Origin: Bimuria novae-zelandiae CBS 107.79
Taxonomy: Eukaryota > Ascomycota > Dothideomycetes > Pleosporales > Didymosphaeriaceae
Assembly: GCA_010015655.1 (NCBI GenBank)
Contig: ML976656.1
Span: 1,277,379-1,341,378 of the forward strand
Direction: 5' to 3'
DNA: 64,000 nucleotides
In this document: positions 33,935 through 45,728 of the stretch, one piece after another
Layout: every line of letters starts with the position of its first letter
How positions within the stretch are numbered: the stretch's first letter is position 1
Position numbers and translations under genes: made by a program
Notes under the pieces: generated by a model
The model's input: the letters and a program-made list of their open reading frames with translations, nothing else
Databases searched by the model: none
What the model was told of the DNA's origin: nothing

Positions 33935-36352
33935 GATAATTGTATAAACGATAAGTTAGTATTACAGATAGCTATTAAAGCCCTTAATAATACAGTAGGA
34001 CCAAACGGTCTCGTACCTACATTGCTTGTGTTTAGAACGTACCTAAGAATTAACATAGATTCCGCACTATCTCCTAACATTATTACGTAAGCTAATACTA
34101 TACAAAAGGCAATAAGGATACTTTAAAGTAAGAGGGCGAAAGTTAATATTAATTATGCGATTAACACTTAGAATAGCTTAACCTCGCACGAAGTACTAAA
34201 TCTTCTACTTAGTTTAGAAGTAATAACATGGCGTAAGAAGAAAGGATGGCTCGGGCTATACGAAATAAAAGGAATTAAAAATTAGGATATTATTATTAAG
34301 CTAGAGAATAGTCTAGTAAAATTCTAAGCTATATAAGTTAAGCTATATTACTGTGCAGAGAATAAGGAACAATCTATATAAGACTTACTAGACCTAAATA
34401 AACTAGCTCTTATACAAAGGGATCCTCTATAAGTATAAAAGAGAGGTCGACCACGCAAGTAACTAGTATTAATAAAAAAAAGTAGCTTCGCATGATCTAC
34501 TAGCAAAAGATATAGTATTAGATTTATTATATAAACTAGATCTAGAGCTAGCGCTATAACTAATTAAAAGAGGACGTAGAAGACCGCGTAAGAATCCTAT
34601 ATAAGATATAATATTCCTTACCTAGAAGGAGAAAGATAACTACACGTTAGTAATTAAACTCTGCGTAGATAGTGTGATTATAACACCTAGGGAACTGTTT
34701 AAAGAGTTAGATTATATAGAAATAGAGAGTCTAATTACAGGAGACACTTTTAAGGTGCTTACGTATAATCTATCTATTTATAAGGGACGAATCTTTAACC
34801 TTTGCCTTGTACGCGAAATAAAAGGGAAATCAACACAGCCATACGAAAAATCACGACTTGTTTTTGCAGGGCATTTAGATAAGGAAAAGAAGAAGATCCT
34901 CACACAGTCTCCTACAATTCAAAGAATAAGCTAGAGGCTAATCCTGGCTATTGGCCCATTACTAATGGCTTCGTACGGTATGCACTGTAAGCTACGCGAT
35001 ATCACCCAGGCGTACGTATAGTTAACAGATAGACTCACACGAACGTTATTCGCACGACCACTAAGAAAACTCCGTAAGAGTTTTCCTCCGCGCACGATAT
35101 TTAGAGTTGTGCGACCACTATACAGCGTAGCAGAATCTAGCCTGTATTAGTTCCAGACATATCACAACCACTATAAGGACAAACTTCGCATAGAAACCTC
35201 CTCGTACGATCTATACCTATTAATTACGCACGAAGGTATAATATCGTTTAGAATTATAAAGCTATAAATAGATAATACCCTTAGTATTGTTATAACTAAT
35301 TTCGCGCGACGTAAAGAAGAAGAGCTATAAAAGGCTAAGTTCTACGCGAAGCCTAAGACAATTTTATTATATAAATAGCCTATAGAATTTAATAGAGGGA
35401 AGATCTAGCTCGTACAAGACAACACTATAATCTTATTAAATTAAAAGGGATAAGCTAGGAACCTCTATATAATAGACCTAAACGTAGAGGGCGCCGCGTA
35501 AAAGTATATTAAATAGTACGCACGAGGTGCCTATATCGCATTAGTATATTAACCTAAGGTAGTATTTAACTTGTCTACTACTACTTAAGCTATATCGCCG
35601 TCGCACGACGATATTAAGGCATTAAACGTATAAATATAATAATAAATTAATAACTAGAATTAAGAACTATTATATATACTACTTAATTTCTTTCGTGCGA
35701 AGTTGTTCATCTTCACTAATAAATTATTCGTGAATAATAAGGACCTAAGTTTATAGTTTAGCTTTCTTATTATTCTTAGGACTAAGCAGCGTACTAGGAA
35801 CTCGTACGACTTTAAAATTACGGGCAATATCGTACACTAAAACTCCTCTAAGTATAAACGCGTTACCCGCTCCGTACTAGCTAGTAAGCTATATAGAATA
35901 GTAAGAGGATTTAACTACGCGATCGCACTAAGCACGATAATTAACTAAATTACACGTACGCTTAGAATACCTCTAGTACCTCTTATAATATACACGAATT
36001 TAAGATCTCTGTATAAATATCTTATAAAGCTTAGTATAACAAACGAGAAGAGGCTTATAATTAATATTATATTAATTTAAGAATTATACGAAAAGAGGGA
36101 GATTACAGAAATTAGGTAGATTAATAGTAAGGACAACCTAGCAGATGCCTGTACGAAGAAGGCGCTAAACTCTACGCTTAAAAAACTAATCTTATATAAC
36201 TAATTAACTATAAGAGTTAAAGCGTTAGTTAACAGACTTAAGCCTGTACAAGAGGGGGAAAAAGGCGCTATAGAGTAAACGCTTCGTACGCGCAGGATAA
36301 AACAAGGCAAAAATTAGCAAGATCTATATAAAAGAAAAAGAAAAGTTGCTAG

Positions 36353-36589
36353 TGTCTAAATAGTAGTAGTCACGTAGACTAGATGCACACGGATCTCTGT
36401 GCGTAAGATCCGGAAGGGTACGGATCTCCGTGCACAGAGACTAGGAATATATTAACCCTTTCCTTCGTACAATAGACAGGGAGAAGCAATCAACACCAGT
36501 TACCCCCCCCCCCCTTCCCCCGTACGATGTTTACACCGTGTAAACCTTTCTGCCTCGTACGCAATTGCTAGCAGAGAGTCCATTCAACA
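36353..36589 (+). repeat. 3' LTR of the Copia element
   Basis: 237 bp, TGTCTAAATAG...CATTCAACA, close match to the solo LTR 19956-20189. The C run here is 12 C, TT, 5 C. It abuts directly the AGTATAAAA repeat of the Gypsy LTR, so the Copia element was probably inserted in that LTR. Confidence 0.9.
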
Positions 36590-36906
36590 AAAAGTATAAA
36601 AAGTATAAAAAGTATAAAAAGTATAAAAAGTATAAAAAGTATAAAAAGTATCCTACACTATATACTAGTTATCTTATTTATTAATATCCTAGATTTCTTT
36701 TAGTCTTCTAAGAGACTTACGTTTTAGTAGGATATCCTTTAGTTTTTTTACTAAGCTAGTATTCTTCTAGGATTCTATTCTCTTAGCAGGATCCTAATTA
36801 TATCTTACCTGCTATCGCGCTAAGCCCTATTAGTTTTCCTATATAGTCCCTTACTAACTTATAATTTATAATAGCCATGCTATTGTAATTCTTCGTAATT
36901 ATAGTA
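36590..36906 (-). repeat. 3' LTR of the Gypsy element
   Basis: Aligns from 36651 to 36906 with 43341-43615. The two copies differ mainly by transitions. The outer end is replaced by the AGTATAAAA array and the adjoining Copia LTR, so the 36590 boundary is inferred from length. Confidence 0.75.
36593..36650. repeat. Tandem array, about 6.5 copies of 9-bp AGTATAAAA
   Basis: Units start at 36593, 36602, 36611 and so on to 36647. The corresponding place in the other Gypsy LTR (about 43317-43340) has only one or two diverged copies (AGTACAAAG). The array therefore expanded in this copy. Confidence 0.9.
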
Positions 36907-39900
36907 TTATCCCCCCCTCTAAAGTTATTATCCTCATACCCTATTTTTATATTTTATTATAGAATTGCGTTACGTGTTTCCCTTAGTACTAGTCCCCTAG
37001 GTATAAAGGTAAGCGCGTTACCTTCTAGGACTTTATTATATCCTCCTCTAGATTTCCCTAGCCTCCCTAACTATACCTAAGGTAATAAAATAGTTATTAA
37101 CTAAGTTCTATTATTAGTATTCTAGCTACGTTTATACTTAAGATTTAAAAATATTAATGCGTTACAAGTGTTATAAGGAAAAGAATATTTTAAAGTATTA
37201 TATAAATACTGCTACTAAGTAGTGCGCTGCCTGTATCACGATTCATACCAAGTGTAGCCTCTAGGTCCCTAAGAAAGAGTAGGAGAGGATTTAGGCTATA
37301 AAGCATAAAAGCGCCTAGTCTTGCTTTAGGCAAATATAGAGGTAGCTCGCTTAATATTAAAGATTGCATAGATAGAGAAAGAGGGATAGGCCTTTACTAC
37401 TTATAATATTTATATAGCTAATATTTTAGATTAGTTAGAAAAGGAAGTTCTAAAAAGTATAGATGCTATTATTACTTTTAAACTATTAATATTTATACCT
37501 TCTACTAACCTAAGCTAGGTACAAGCTAATTCTTCTTTATATTTTAATTTTTTTTTACTTTTTTATTAATTTTTCTAGGGATGCTATCCCTTCTTCGGGT
37601 ACTACTAATAGTACTTTAATACTAATAACTTATAGTTTATAATGTTTTCTTTAGCTTTTAAGTATTATATTATTCTTACTATCCTTTCTATTTTGCTAAG
37701 TATTTAGGCTAACCTTAAATTATTTTTAGGTTCCTAATTTCCTTAACCTTATATTTATTATCTTTTAAATTTAACTAGATTTTAACTAAAGCGTCTAGAG
37801 GTGCAAGTTCTAAAAGTAATTTATAAAACGTAGAGTATATCTTTATACCTATTAGGAATAGTAATTTAATTATAACTAGTCTTTTACTTTCTCGTACCTT
37901 AAAATAGCCTATATAGAGGTAATTTAATTTTCTGCTAAGTTATTTTATCCTTAAATATTTTTATAATAGGAAAACATTATCCCTCCTTTGAAAGGTTCGT
38001 CTCTTAATTCTGTATTTATTCGCGTTTTTAGATACTATAAGAGCTTTTTAGATTTATTTTTATAAGACTTTATAACGTTTTCTTATCTTTTAGACTTTAT
38101 TAAAAGTTCTTATAAAAATGCTTTCCACATTACTTAAATCTTAATAAGTAACTAGCTTATATCTACAGTTAGCGTAGTGTAGAAAGTATCGTGTTGTTCT
38201 TAATTTTGCGCTATTATATGCTAGCTAGGCTATTAGTAGTAATTCTACCTAGTCATCCTATTATGTATTAACGTAGAATTATAGACACTATTCTAAAATT
38301 TAATTCGTACGTTCTATTTATTTATTGGTCTAGGGGTAGAAACTTGTTGAGAGCTTCTTATTAACATCCAGAGCTATTATAAAAGTATTCTAGTACTTAG
38401 ATATAAAAAGTTTGTCTATATTTATAATAAATTTCTTTAGTAGTCCGTGTTTCGCGAACACTACGTTATTCACCTTATAAGCTAGTTTCTTTACTATTAT
38501 AGACTTTTTTATAGGTCTAAATCTAGCTACCTTAGTTACGTAGTCTACTATTATTATAATAGTGTCGCATATCGGATTTGTCCCTAGCTATAGTGATTTT
38601 AGAAGCTTTATTATAAAGTTTATTATTATACTTTGCTAGGGTCGTTTAGCTACTTATAGTAGTTATAATAGTTTATAAGGCTTATATCTCTTTAGCTTAT
38701 TCTTATAGCATGCTAAATAGTTACTTAGAACCTTAATTACGATCTACTAAAGTCTAGGCATAGCGTATTTATTTATAATTTAACATGTTATTTCTTTAAT
38801 ACCTAGATAACCTTATTCTCTAAGTTTGTGTAGTTTTCTAACTAAGGTCTCTTCGTATGCTATTTTTACGATAATTTTGCCTCTATTATCCTATTGTGTT
38901 TTATTAATTCTGTTTTAAAATAGGTCATATTCCTCGCACTATTCTATCGTGAGCTAGCTATAGTCCTAAAAATTATATACCTTTAGTCTTATGTATCGTA
39001 GGCTAGCTACGCAGGTCTTAATTTTTAGCTAATTATATTTAATTATTTTATTACTCCTTATACGTTACACTACGTTATATAGATTAGATTTAACTTCTAT
39101 AAGAACTAATTTTCTACTTAAGGCGTCTACTGTACTATTAAGTGTTCTAGGTTAATAATATATAGTAAAGTTAAAATTTACTAAGGAATCTACCTATTAT
39201 ACTTATCGCCTATTAAGCTTCTTAGTTAATATAAAGCTAGTAAGGTTTTAGTAGTCTATTTATACCTCTATCTTAAAGCGTGCTCCTATAAGCCAGGGTT
39301 TTTATTATTTAAAGATGAGTACTATCCCTAGTAGTTCCTTATAATAAATATTATAATTTAGTTCTGCTCCTAAGAACTTTCTTAAATAATAGAATACTAG
39401 TCTCTATTTTCTATTATTATACTATTATAAAAGGATCGCTCCTAGTGCGTAGTCTAATATATTTATTTTAACCCTTATAGGTTTCTCTAGATTATATATT
39501 TATAGGAGGAGGACTAAGAAAATGAGTTTTTTAAGCTTTTTAAAAGCTTTTTACTATTTCTTTTTTTACTTAACTCCTAATTCTTTCTTAGTAATTTCTA
39601 TAAAGGGTGCCGTAAACTTAGAATAGTCCTTAATAAACTTTTAGTATAAATTAGTAAATTTTAGAAGGATTAAATATATTTTACTAACTTAAGCTATACC
39701 TATTCTTATACTATAGACACCTTCTTTAGGTCTATTTTAACGCCCCTTTTTTAAATTATAAATTTAAGATATTCTGTTCTCGTCGTGTGAAATTTATATT
39801 TATTTAGGTAGAGGAGTAGTCTGTATTCCTTTATCTTAGCCAGCACCTTTTATACGTGCTATATGTGTTCTTCGATCGTGTCCCCTAAATATATTAAGAC

Positions 39901-42900
39901 ATTGTCTAGATACACTGTGTAGAATATATCTAGATATTCGTGTAATGCTTTGTTTACTACTACTTTAAACGTAGCAAGGGTATTTATTAGTCCTATAGGC
40001 ATAACTTTACATTTAAATAACCTATATAGTGTTTAAAATACTATTATATATTTATATCATTTAGCTATGCGTATCTAGTAGAATATATCTTATATATTAC
40101 ACTTTATAAACTACTTAGCTCCTTAGAGCTAATCTATAAGCACTATTATTAATAGTAAGGGTACAAATTTTTTATTATTTTATTATTTAGTGACTAAAAG
40201 TATATATATAATTAGAGTTCTTTATCATTCTATATTACAAATAGTATAGCAGAAGCTATAAGGCTTTTACTTAGTTATATAAACTTCTTCTTTAAGTTTT
40301 TTTTTACTATTCTACTAATTCTTCTTATTTGCCTTATAATAATAATTATAATTATTTAGGGTGTAGCTTTGCACCTTCTTGTAGGTAGATCTTATAATCC
40401 TATTTGTAGTGTTTTAGGAGTGTTTTGCTATCTCATTTGTAAAATAGCTCTGCGAAATCTTCGTACTCCTTAGGTATGGATAGAGTTTCTTGCCCCTCCT
40501 TCTAGAGCTCGCTTTTTCTTATCGATATAACTCCTACTGCCTAAGGGTCTTTCTTATAGATCCTTATAATCTTATATGGTAATATTACTATAATTATTAA
40601 TTTCTTATTATTTTCCTCTCTAAAAGGTACGCACTAAACTTTTAGACTTACTTATTTTAACTATTATATGCTAGCGACTTTTATTATAGGTTCTTAGCTA
40701 CGTATTATGTTCTTTTACTAATTATTAATTGGGTTATATTATAATAGTTAATTATAACTAATAATTACTTTTAAGCTTCTAAGATCTATTATCGCAAAGC
40801 TATGTTAGCTCAAGAGTCTATCTAGACTAAAAAGTAATAGCGTTGTTTTAAGGCGTAGCTAGCCCTTACTATATCTTCAGGATATCATCCTATCTACTCT
40901 TTCTACCTCTATAGTTGTTTCCTTATTCCTGTATAGGAGGTTGTGTTTTTCTACTATTTTAAGAAATATTAAATATTTAGTCGCTCTAGCGTTTATTAGC
41001 GCTATTACTTAGTAACTACTTATTAAAACTTTCTTAATTAAGTATAGGCTATTTATGCCTATTCCTTCTTTTTTTACCTTTATAGTTACGCCTCTACTAG
41101 TAAAGTCTTTTATTTAGTAGTATTCTAGTTTTCTAACTTATTATTAGTCTTCTTAGTGGCAGTTTAGGAAGCCTTTACCTTTTATTCTAAATTCGTGTGG
41201 CTTCTTTTATGCTAGGGTTAGTTTTAGCTTTTTTTTTCTTTTAGTAAAGCGCTTTATAGGTGCTCCTGGCATCCTTAATTCGCTAAATCTTTTTTTAGAG
41301 TTCTCCGTGTCGCTTATATCCTGTAACTAGACACTCTTAAGATTTTAGATTCTTATATAGTAGTATTGTTTCTAGTACTACTATCTGTTTTTTTTAACAT
41401 AGATAGGCTAGGCAATCCTGGTTATAGTCTAGCTACCTAATGTATTATAGGTAATCGGGGCTTGTGCCCTCCGTCTATTAGTTTTCTATAATTACTATTA
41501 ACTTTAATTTTATACTATTAGGGTACTAGCCTATAGCTTGTTTATGTGCCTTGTGTATTTAGTATTTATTATTAAAGCACTTTTACTAGCTGAATTTTTT
41601 ATAGTAGCGTTCCTATTTGTCTAAGAAATATTTATAATAGTTTATTATTAGTTCGCAGTTATTAATAAACTTATAATTAAGGTTTTCTAGTAATAACACT
41701 ACTTATACTTTTTTTTTATATATTTGGCAATCTTTTCTATTATAAAGGAACTAGGCTACCTTCCTATACTATTTTTTAATCTTAATTTACTATCTTAGTA
41801 CTAGTACGTTTCCTTAGTACTTTATAGCAGACTTATAAATTATTATAGCTTTAGTCCTTTAAGTTTAATTTTTTACGTATATTGTTAAGGCGTATACATT
41901 TGGCTATTACTTACCTAGTAGTTTTCTTCTAATAGTTAAAGAAGGACCTTATATTTTAGTACTATCTTTTATTTTATTTCCTCTAGTGTTTCTGGAACTT
42001 TAAGTTCTATATTAGAAACTTTATATTTATTAGTTTTTAGTAGCATAGGTGTTAGTGCCCGTAGTATAGTTATTATTACTTAAATAATTTAGGCTTTTTT
42101 AATTTATCCTTTATTATTTTTTAAATAATCCTATTAAAAGTATTTCTATTTTCTATATCTTAAGCACGCTTTATTGTTAAAGCGTTATTTTTATTCTTAG
42201 TTAGATAGTCTATTATTATAGTTCTTTTACTACTTCCTTAGCTTCTATTCTTAGACTTTATTAGCTATTACCATGTCTCTATTATCGTCGTTCCGCAGTT
42301 TTTAGCTTTTCGTAATATTAGGTTAGATGCGATAGCCTTCTTGCTTTTCTAGCTATTATTTATAGAGTTAATTATTAATTTATATAGCTCGCTTTACCAG
42401 TTCTTCTAAGTTATCTACCTTATTATAGTAGGTAAGCTTGTCCTTAACGTTTTCCTTTAGTCTGTTATAGTAAGCTACTTAAACTAGGGCGTTATTTTAA
42501 TCAATTTTAGCTTATAGGCGTTAAAACGTACCTATATGGGTACTAGCTAATTTAGTTTATTTAAGCCTCTATATCTTACGTTTAGCTTATTATTTTTTGA
42601 CAACCTCTTTAAATATAATCTAAATCTATTTTGTAAAGGATGCCTAATCCCTAAACACGTTTTTAGTTTTATTATTATATTCTAAGATGTTGTCTTTATT
42701 TTTCAAATAGTCTACAATAAGGGTTTAAAGCTACTTAGCTATCTTGCCCTTTATATGTATGCTACCTGTAAGAACCTTAAATTATTTAGTTTTAAAAATA
42801 TCCTTATTATAGTGGCAATAAAGTTCTATATTTAGAAGAAATACCTTAAATCCTTCTTATTTACCTTTATAAACCTTAGAAACCTTAAAGGATAGCTTTC

Positions 42901-43298
42901 CCGTAGTTATAATAGCTAGAACGTATGCTATTAGGCTAGCTAATTACTCTTTAAGCTATTATATCTCGTTAGCGTAGTTAGCTAGTAATATTATTAAGTT
43001 TATAGTTAGCTTAAAAGCACTACTTCTTATTAGGGCCTTTAAGCTAGTAGTACTTAATAGTGTTATTATATTATCTTAGACCTTTAGGTAATTAAAGTAT
43101 TACAAGTGCCTTACGTACCTAAGTCTATTCTAAGTAAGAAGAGGATAGGTTAAGGGTAGGGTACCTTGCGGATATATTTAGTAGTTAAAAGCTTATAATA
43201 ATAACACTAAAGTTTATAAATAATCTAATTCTATAATAAACTATAGAGTAACTCACTAGGAGCTTTACTAATTTATTATAAGAGATATACTCGTAGTA

Positions 43299-43615
43299 TG
43301 TTAAGTTAACTACAAGGAGTAGGAAAAGTACAAAGAGTATTTTAGACTATATACTAATTATCCTATTTCTTAATATCCTAGAATCCCTTTAGTCTCCTAG
43401 GAGAGTTACTTTTTAGTAAAATATTTCTTAGTTCTTTTACTAAGCTAGTATTCTTTAAGGATTCTGTTCTCTTAGCGGGATCCTAATTACGTAACTACTA
43501 ACCTAATCTTTCCTTGCCTGCTAGCATTCTAAGTCCTGTCAGCCTTCCTATGTGGTCCCTTGCTAACCTGTAATTCACGGTAGTCGTACCGCCGTAATTC
43601 TTCGTAATTGTAACA
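43299..43615 (-). repeat. 5' LTR of the Gypsy element
   Basis: 317 bp, TGTTAAGTTAAC...ATTGTAACA, with inverted TGTTA/TAACA ends. It is the less mutated of the two copies. Confidence 0.85.
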
Positions 43616-44942
43616 GGAAAGTTTTATAGTAAATTTAAAAATTATAAATATCCGTAACAAAAGTAAGTCTTCCAAAATTCTATTTAGTACATATTATAAG
43701 AAAGAATTGAACTTTTTTTTTTGTATTTTAGTAATTAAAATATTCATTTAGTTAGAGACCAAGATATTATTGTATAAGTTTAAGAATTAATTTAGGTAGG
43801 GAGGATACCCATATTAGTTATTACTAAGTGTCACGATACCTATATATGCTATCCTATGCCTTGTAACGATAGCTATCGTTACTCGTTCCTTTTGGGGATG
43901 TATAGCGGCATGGTATAGGACGACGTACATTACACTAAGACACCTAAAATAACGTCTAGTTTTACTAATAAGGATTATATTAATAGGATTTTGAATCCTA
44001 GTGTTCAAGCTTTAATAAAAAGCAAAAAGTTTTAATTTCTGGTTTTTTTTCTTTTAAATATTTTATTAATGTATAATTATATATTATATATATTTATATT
44101 TTGATAAAATACTTTAGGAATTTTTTATATTATAGATTAAAAAAACTTACAAGATAACGCTCCTTATTATAAAATCCCTAATATTTTAAGGTCAATTAAA
44201 TAGAATAACGTTACACTTTCCCTTCTTCTCCCTATTTAGCTACCATGGCACCAATCGAAAACGCCTAGTTAGTACTAAAAAATAATTTTTATAAAAAACC
44301 TAGGGCCTCTATAGGTTTTAATAATAACAAAAATAGTATAAACCTTTTTATTAAGGCTATACAAAAAATTGGTAAAAAAATACTATAAATGGTATTAAAA
44401 GGAATAAATAGTGGTATACTAAGTACTAGTATATTATAAATACTAGTTAATATTTCAATTTTTAAGTTTTCCTAACTTTGTTTATCTTATTTATAAAACT
44501 CTTTATAGATATAAACTTTGCAAGTAAAACTGTATCTTAATTTGGCATATAAACTAAAAAAGTACTAAGGTAGTATATATAAAAGAATATATTAATTTTA
44601 CACCTTAAAAAGAAAATTATAAGGCCCTAAATTTAATAAAAATATCTAGCCTTAATTTCCCAAGTTAGTACTTTTCTTGGTGCTTACTAAGCACGACGTA
44701 GGTCTACAGTTATAATCCCCTAGACCTTTTCTATAATTTTATATTTTACCCTGAACCATAACTCTACTATTGGCTATATTATTACAGTTTTAAAAAGGCA
44801 CCTAAAAAAATTGGTTATTTATTGTCACCCCACTGTAAATCATCAGGCGATGACGGGGAGAAGGTGGGTTCAAATCGAAGAGACTCAATCAAGAGATCTT
44901 ACAAATTTCCATCCACATGGTATGTAGTACAAATACTTCACA
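43616..44942. mobile_element. RIP-like AT-rich block of unidentified origin
   Basis: Very AT-rich with A and T runs unlike the TAG/TAA texture of the other elements. One short start-like stretch at 44244 (MAPIENA then stop) may be the beginning of a decayed transposase or Gag. No terminal repeats could be matched. Normal GC resumes near 44815. Confidence 0.45.
43863..43882. repeat. Perfect 20-bp palindrome
   Basis: GTAACGATAG followed by its exact reverse complement, in a local GC-richer patch. A second, imperfect pairing (CCTATGCC at about 43855 with GGCATGG at about 43905) encloses it. Confidence 0.9.
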
Positions 44943-45014
44943 ATGACCACTTGTCATTCCGGAGCAAGTGCCGATTATCCAGCCTGTCATCGTCAAATTA
45001 GCCCCACATGCACC

Positions 45015-45728
45015 ATGCTTCATGCTCCGATCGTTTCGTTGCTCTTAGCATGCAGCGCAATTGCAATCGGCATTCCTACCACGCCGACATGGCCGTCAGG
45101 ACGCTGCACTGATAAATCGCTCACGGTCCCATCTTGGACGATCAAAGGCTATGTGGTCAAAGCCGGTGTCGCAACGTTTCAGATTGATAACCGCGCTTCT
45201 GTATCTACCGACTGCTGCCTGTTCATAACGTGTTCACCTGGAAAAGCAGCGTGTTCTGGCTCTGCTGGAAGTAGTGAGATTAGGGTTACAAGGAAGAATG
45301 GCTCAAATGGGAAGAGCGTTGTCAGTATCAGCAAATTTTGGTATTGCAGTGATGAAGGTGACAGGTACTGGTTTCCTCTTTCCTCCCTAGATTTTATAAC
45401 TCACCACATATTTAGGACAATTTTCACCGGGTCGGAAAGCACGACCATCACGTCATGCGATGGCGACAATTGCGTCTCCCGGATAACCCACCTGGCCCAG
45501 GGCAGCCTCACACTTCCCGTTCCTCTTGCCCCACTTCAGCCATTACCCCCAGTCGGCTATGATGAATCAACCTGCGCAAAAGCTGACGAAAACAGCGCTG
45601 CCAACGAACAGAACACCGAACCAAACGGGGTCCATGTACGTTCGTTCGGCACGCTAAGAAATAAGAGCAATTTAGTCTATGTAGTAAACGTTTGTCTATA
45701 TAATTATCCTAAATACGCAGAAAGTTAG
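45015..45728 (+). CDS. Small secreted Cys-rich protein, 3' end overrun by repeat DNA (probable truncated gene)
   Basis: I chose the ATG at 45015 (CACCATG) because it gives a clear signal peptide, MLHAPIVSLLLACSAIAIG; an upstream in-frame ATG at 44943 does not. The mature part has about ten cysteines including TDCCLFITC, KFWYC, TSCDGDNC. A probable 51-bp intron (45365-45415, GTACTG...TTTAG) has a length divisible by three and no stop, so it could also be read through. Around it, KFWYCSDEGDR | TIFTGSESTTITSC parallels QLWYCLENP...DP | TVIVASGSSDITLSC of the gene at 51.7-53.2 kb, with the same intron position, so the two are likely paralogues. From 45651 onward the codons are AT-rich repeat sequence, so the true C-terminus is lost. 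Effector-like by size, secretion and setting; function unknown. Confidence 0.65.
   Translation: MLHAPIVSLLLACSAIAIGIPTTPTWPSGRCTDKSLTVPSWTIKGYVVKAGVATFQIDNRASVSTDCCLFITCSPGKAACSGSAGSSEIRVTRKNGSNGKSVVSISKFWYCSDEGDRYWFPLSSLDFITHHIFRTIFTGSESTTITSCDGDNCVSRITHLAQGSLTLPVPLAPLQPLPPVGYDESTCAKADENSAANEQNTEPNGVHVRSFGTLRNKSNLVYVVNVCLYNYPKYAES

Larger units (their letters stand above)
32625..36589 (+). mobile_element. Copia retrotransposon, plus strand, RIP-degraded, 5' LTR not matched
   Basis: The plus strand reads a Copia polyprotein with stops. Integrase spans 33069-34080 (MLKHAGHNVNPSILKEIKKF, then NFASKGFRNRA, then RAHAPL, then LQIAIKALNNT and GPNGLVPTLLVF) and is split by a solo LTR. Reverse transcriptase spans about 34674-35200 (PYEKSRLVFAGH, then LRDITQAYV, then VVRPLYSVAES). 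RNase H follows at about 35630-36200. The element ends in the LTR at 36353-36589, preceded by an A/G-rich tract (36331-36345). The expected matching LTR at the left is absent. Instead 32660-32900 has promoter-like sequence (TATATAAA near 32783) that does not resemble the right LTR, so the left end is rearranged or belongs to another element. Confidence 0.88.
36590..43615 (-). mobile_element. Gypsy (Ty3) LTR retrotransposon, minus strand, RIP-degraded
   Basis: LTRs are at about 36590-36906 and 43299-43615. A minus-strand polypurine tract (reverse complement of 36907-36920, AGAGGGGGGA) sits directly before the 36906 LTR end. This fixes 43299-43615 as the 5' LTR. Minus-strand domains in Gypsy order: Gag debris 41.5-43 kb; reverse transcriptase 40.1-39.8 kb (MPIGLINTLATF near 40000, YLDNVLIY at 39911-39889, the former YLDD box); RNase H; integrase 38.75-38.2 kb (ACYKNKLKRYKP, then IIIIVDYVTKVARF). 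All are full of stops. No matching target duplication can be shown because the left LTR end is disturbed by the Copia element. Nothing is expressible. Confidence 0.9.

Noticed and set aside
44820..44885. tRNA-like B-box sequence (GGTTCAAATCG)
   Set aside because: No A box or cloverleaf could be drawn around it.
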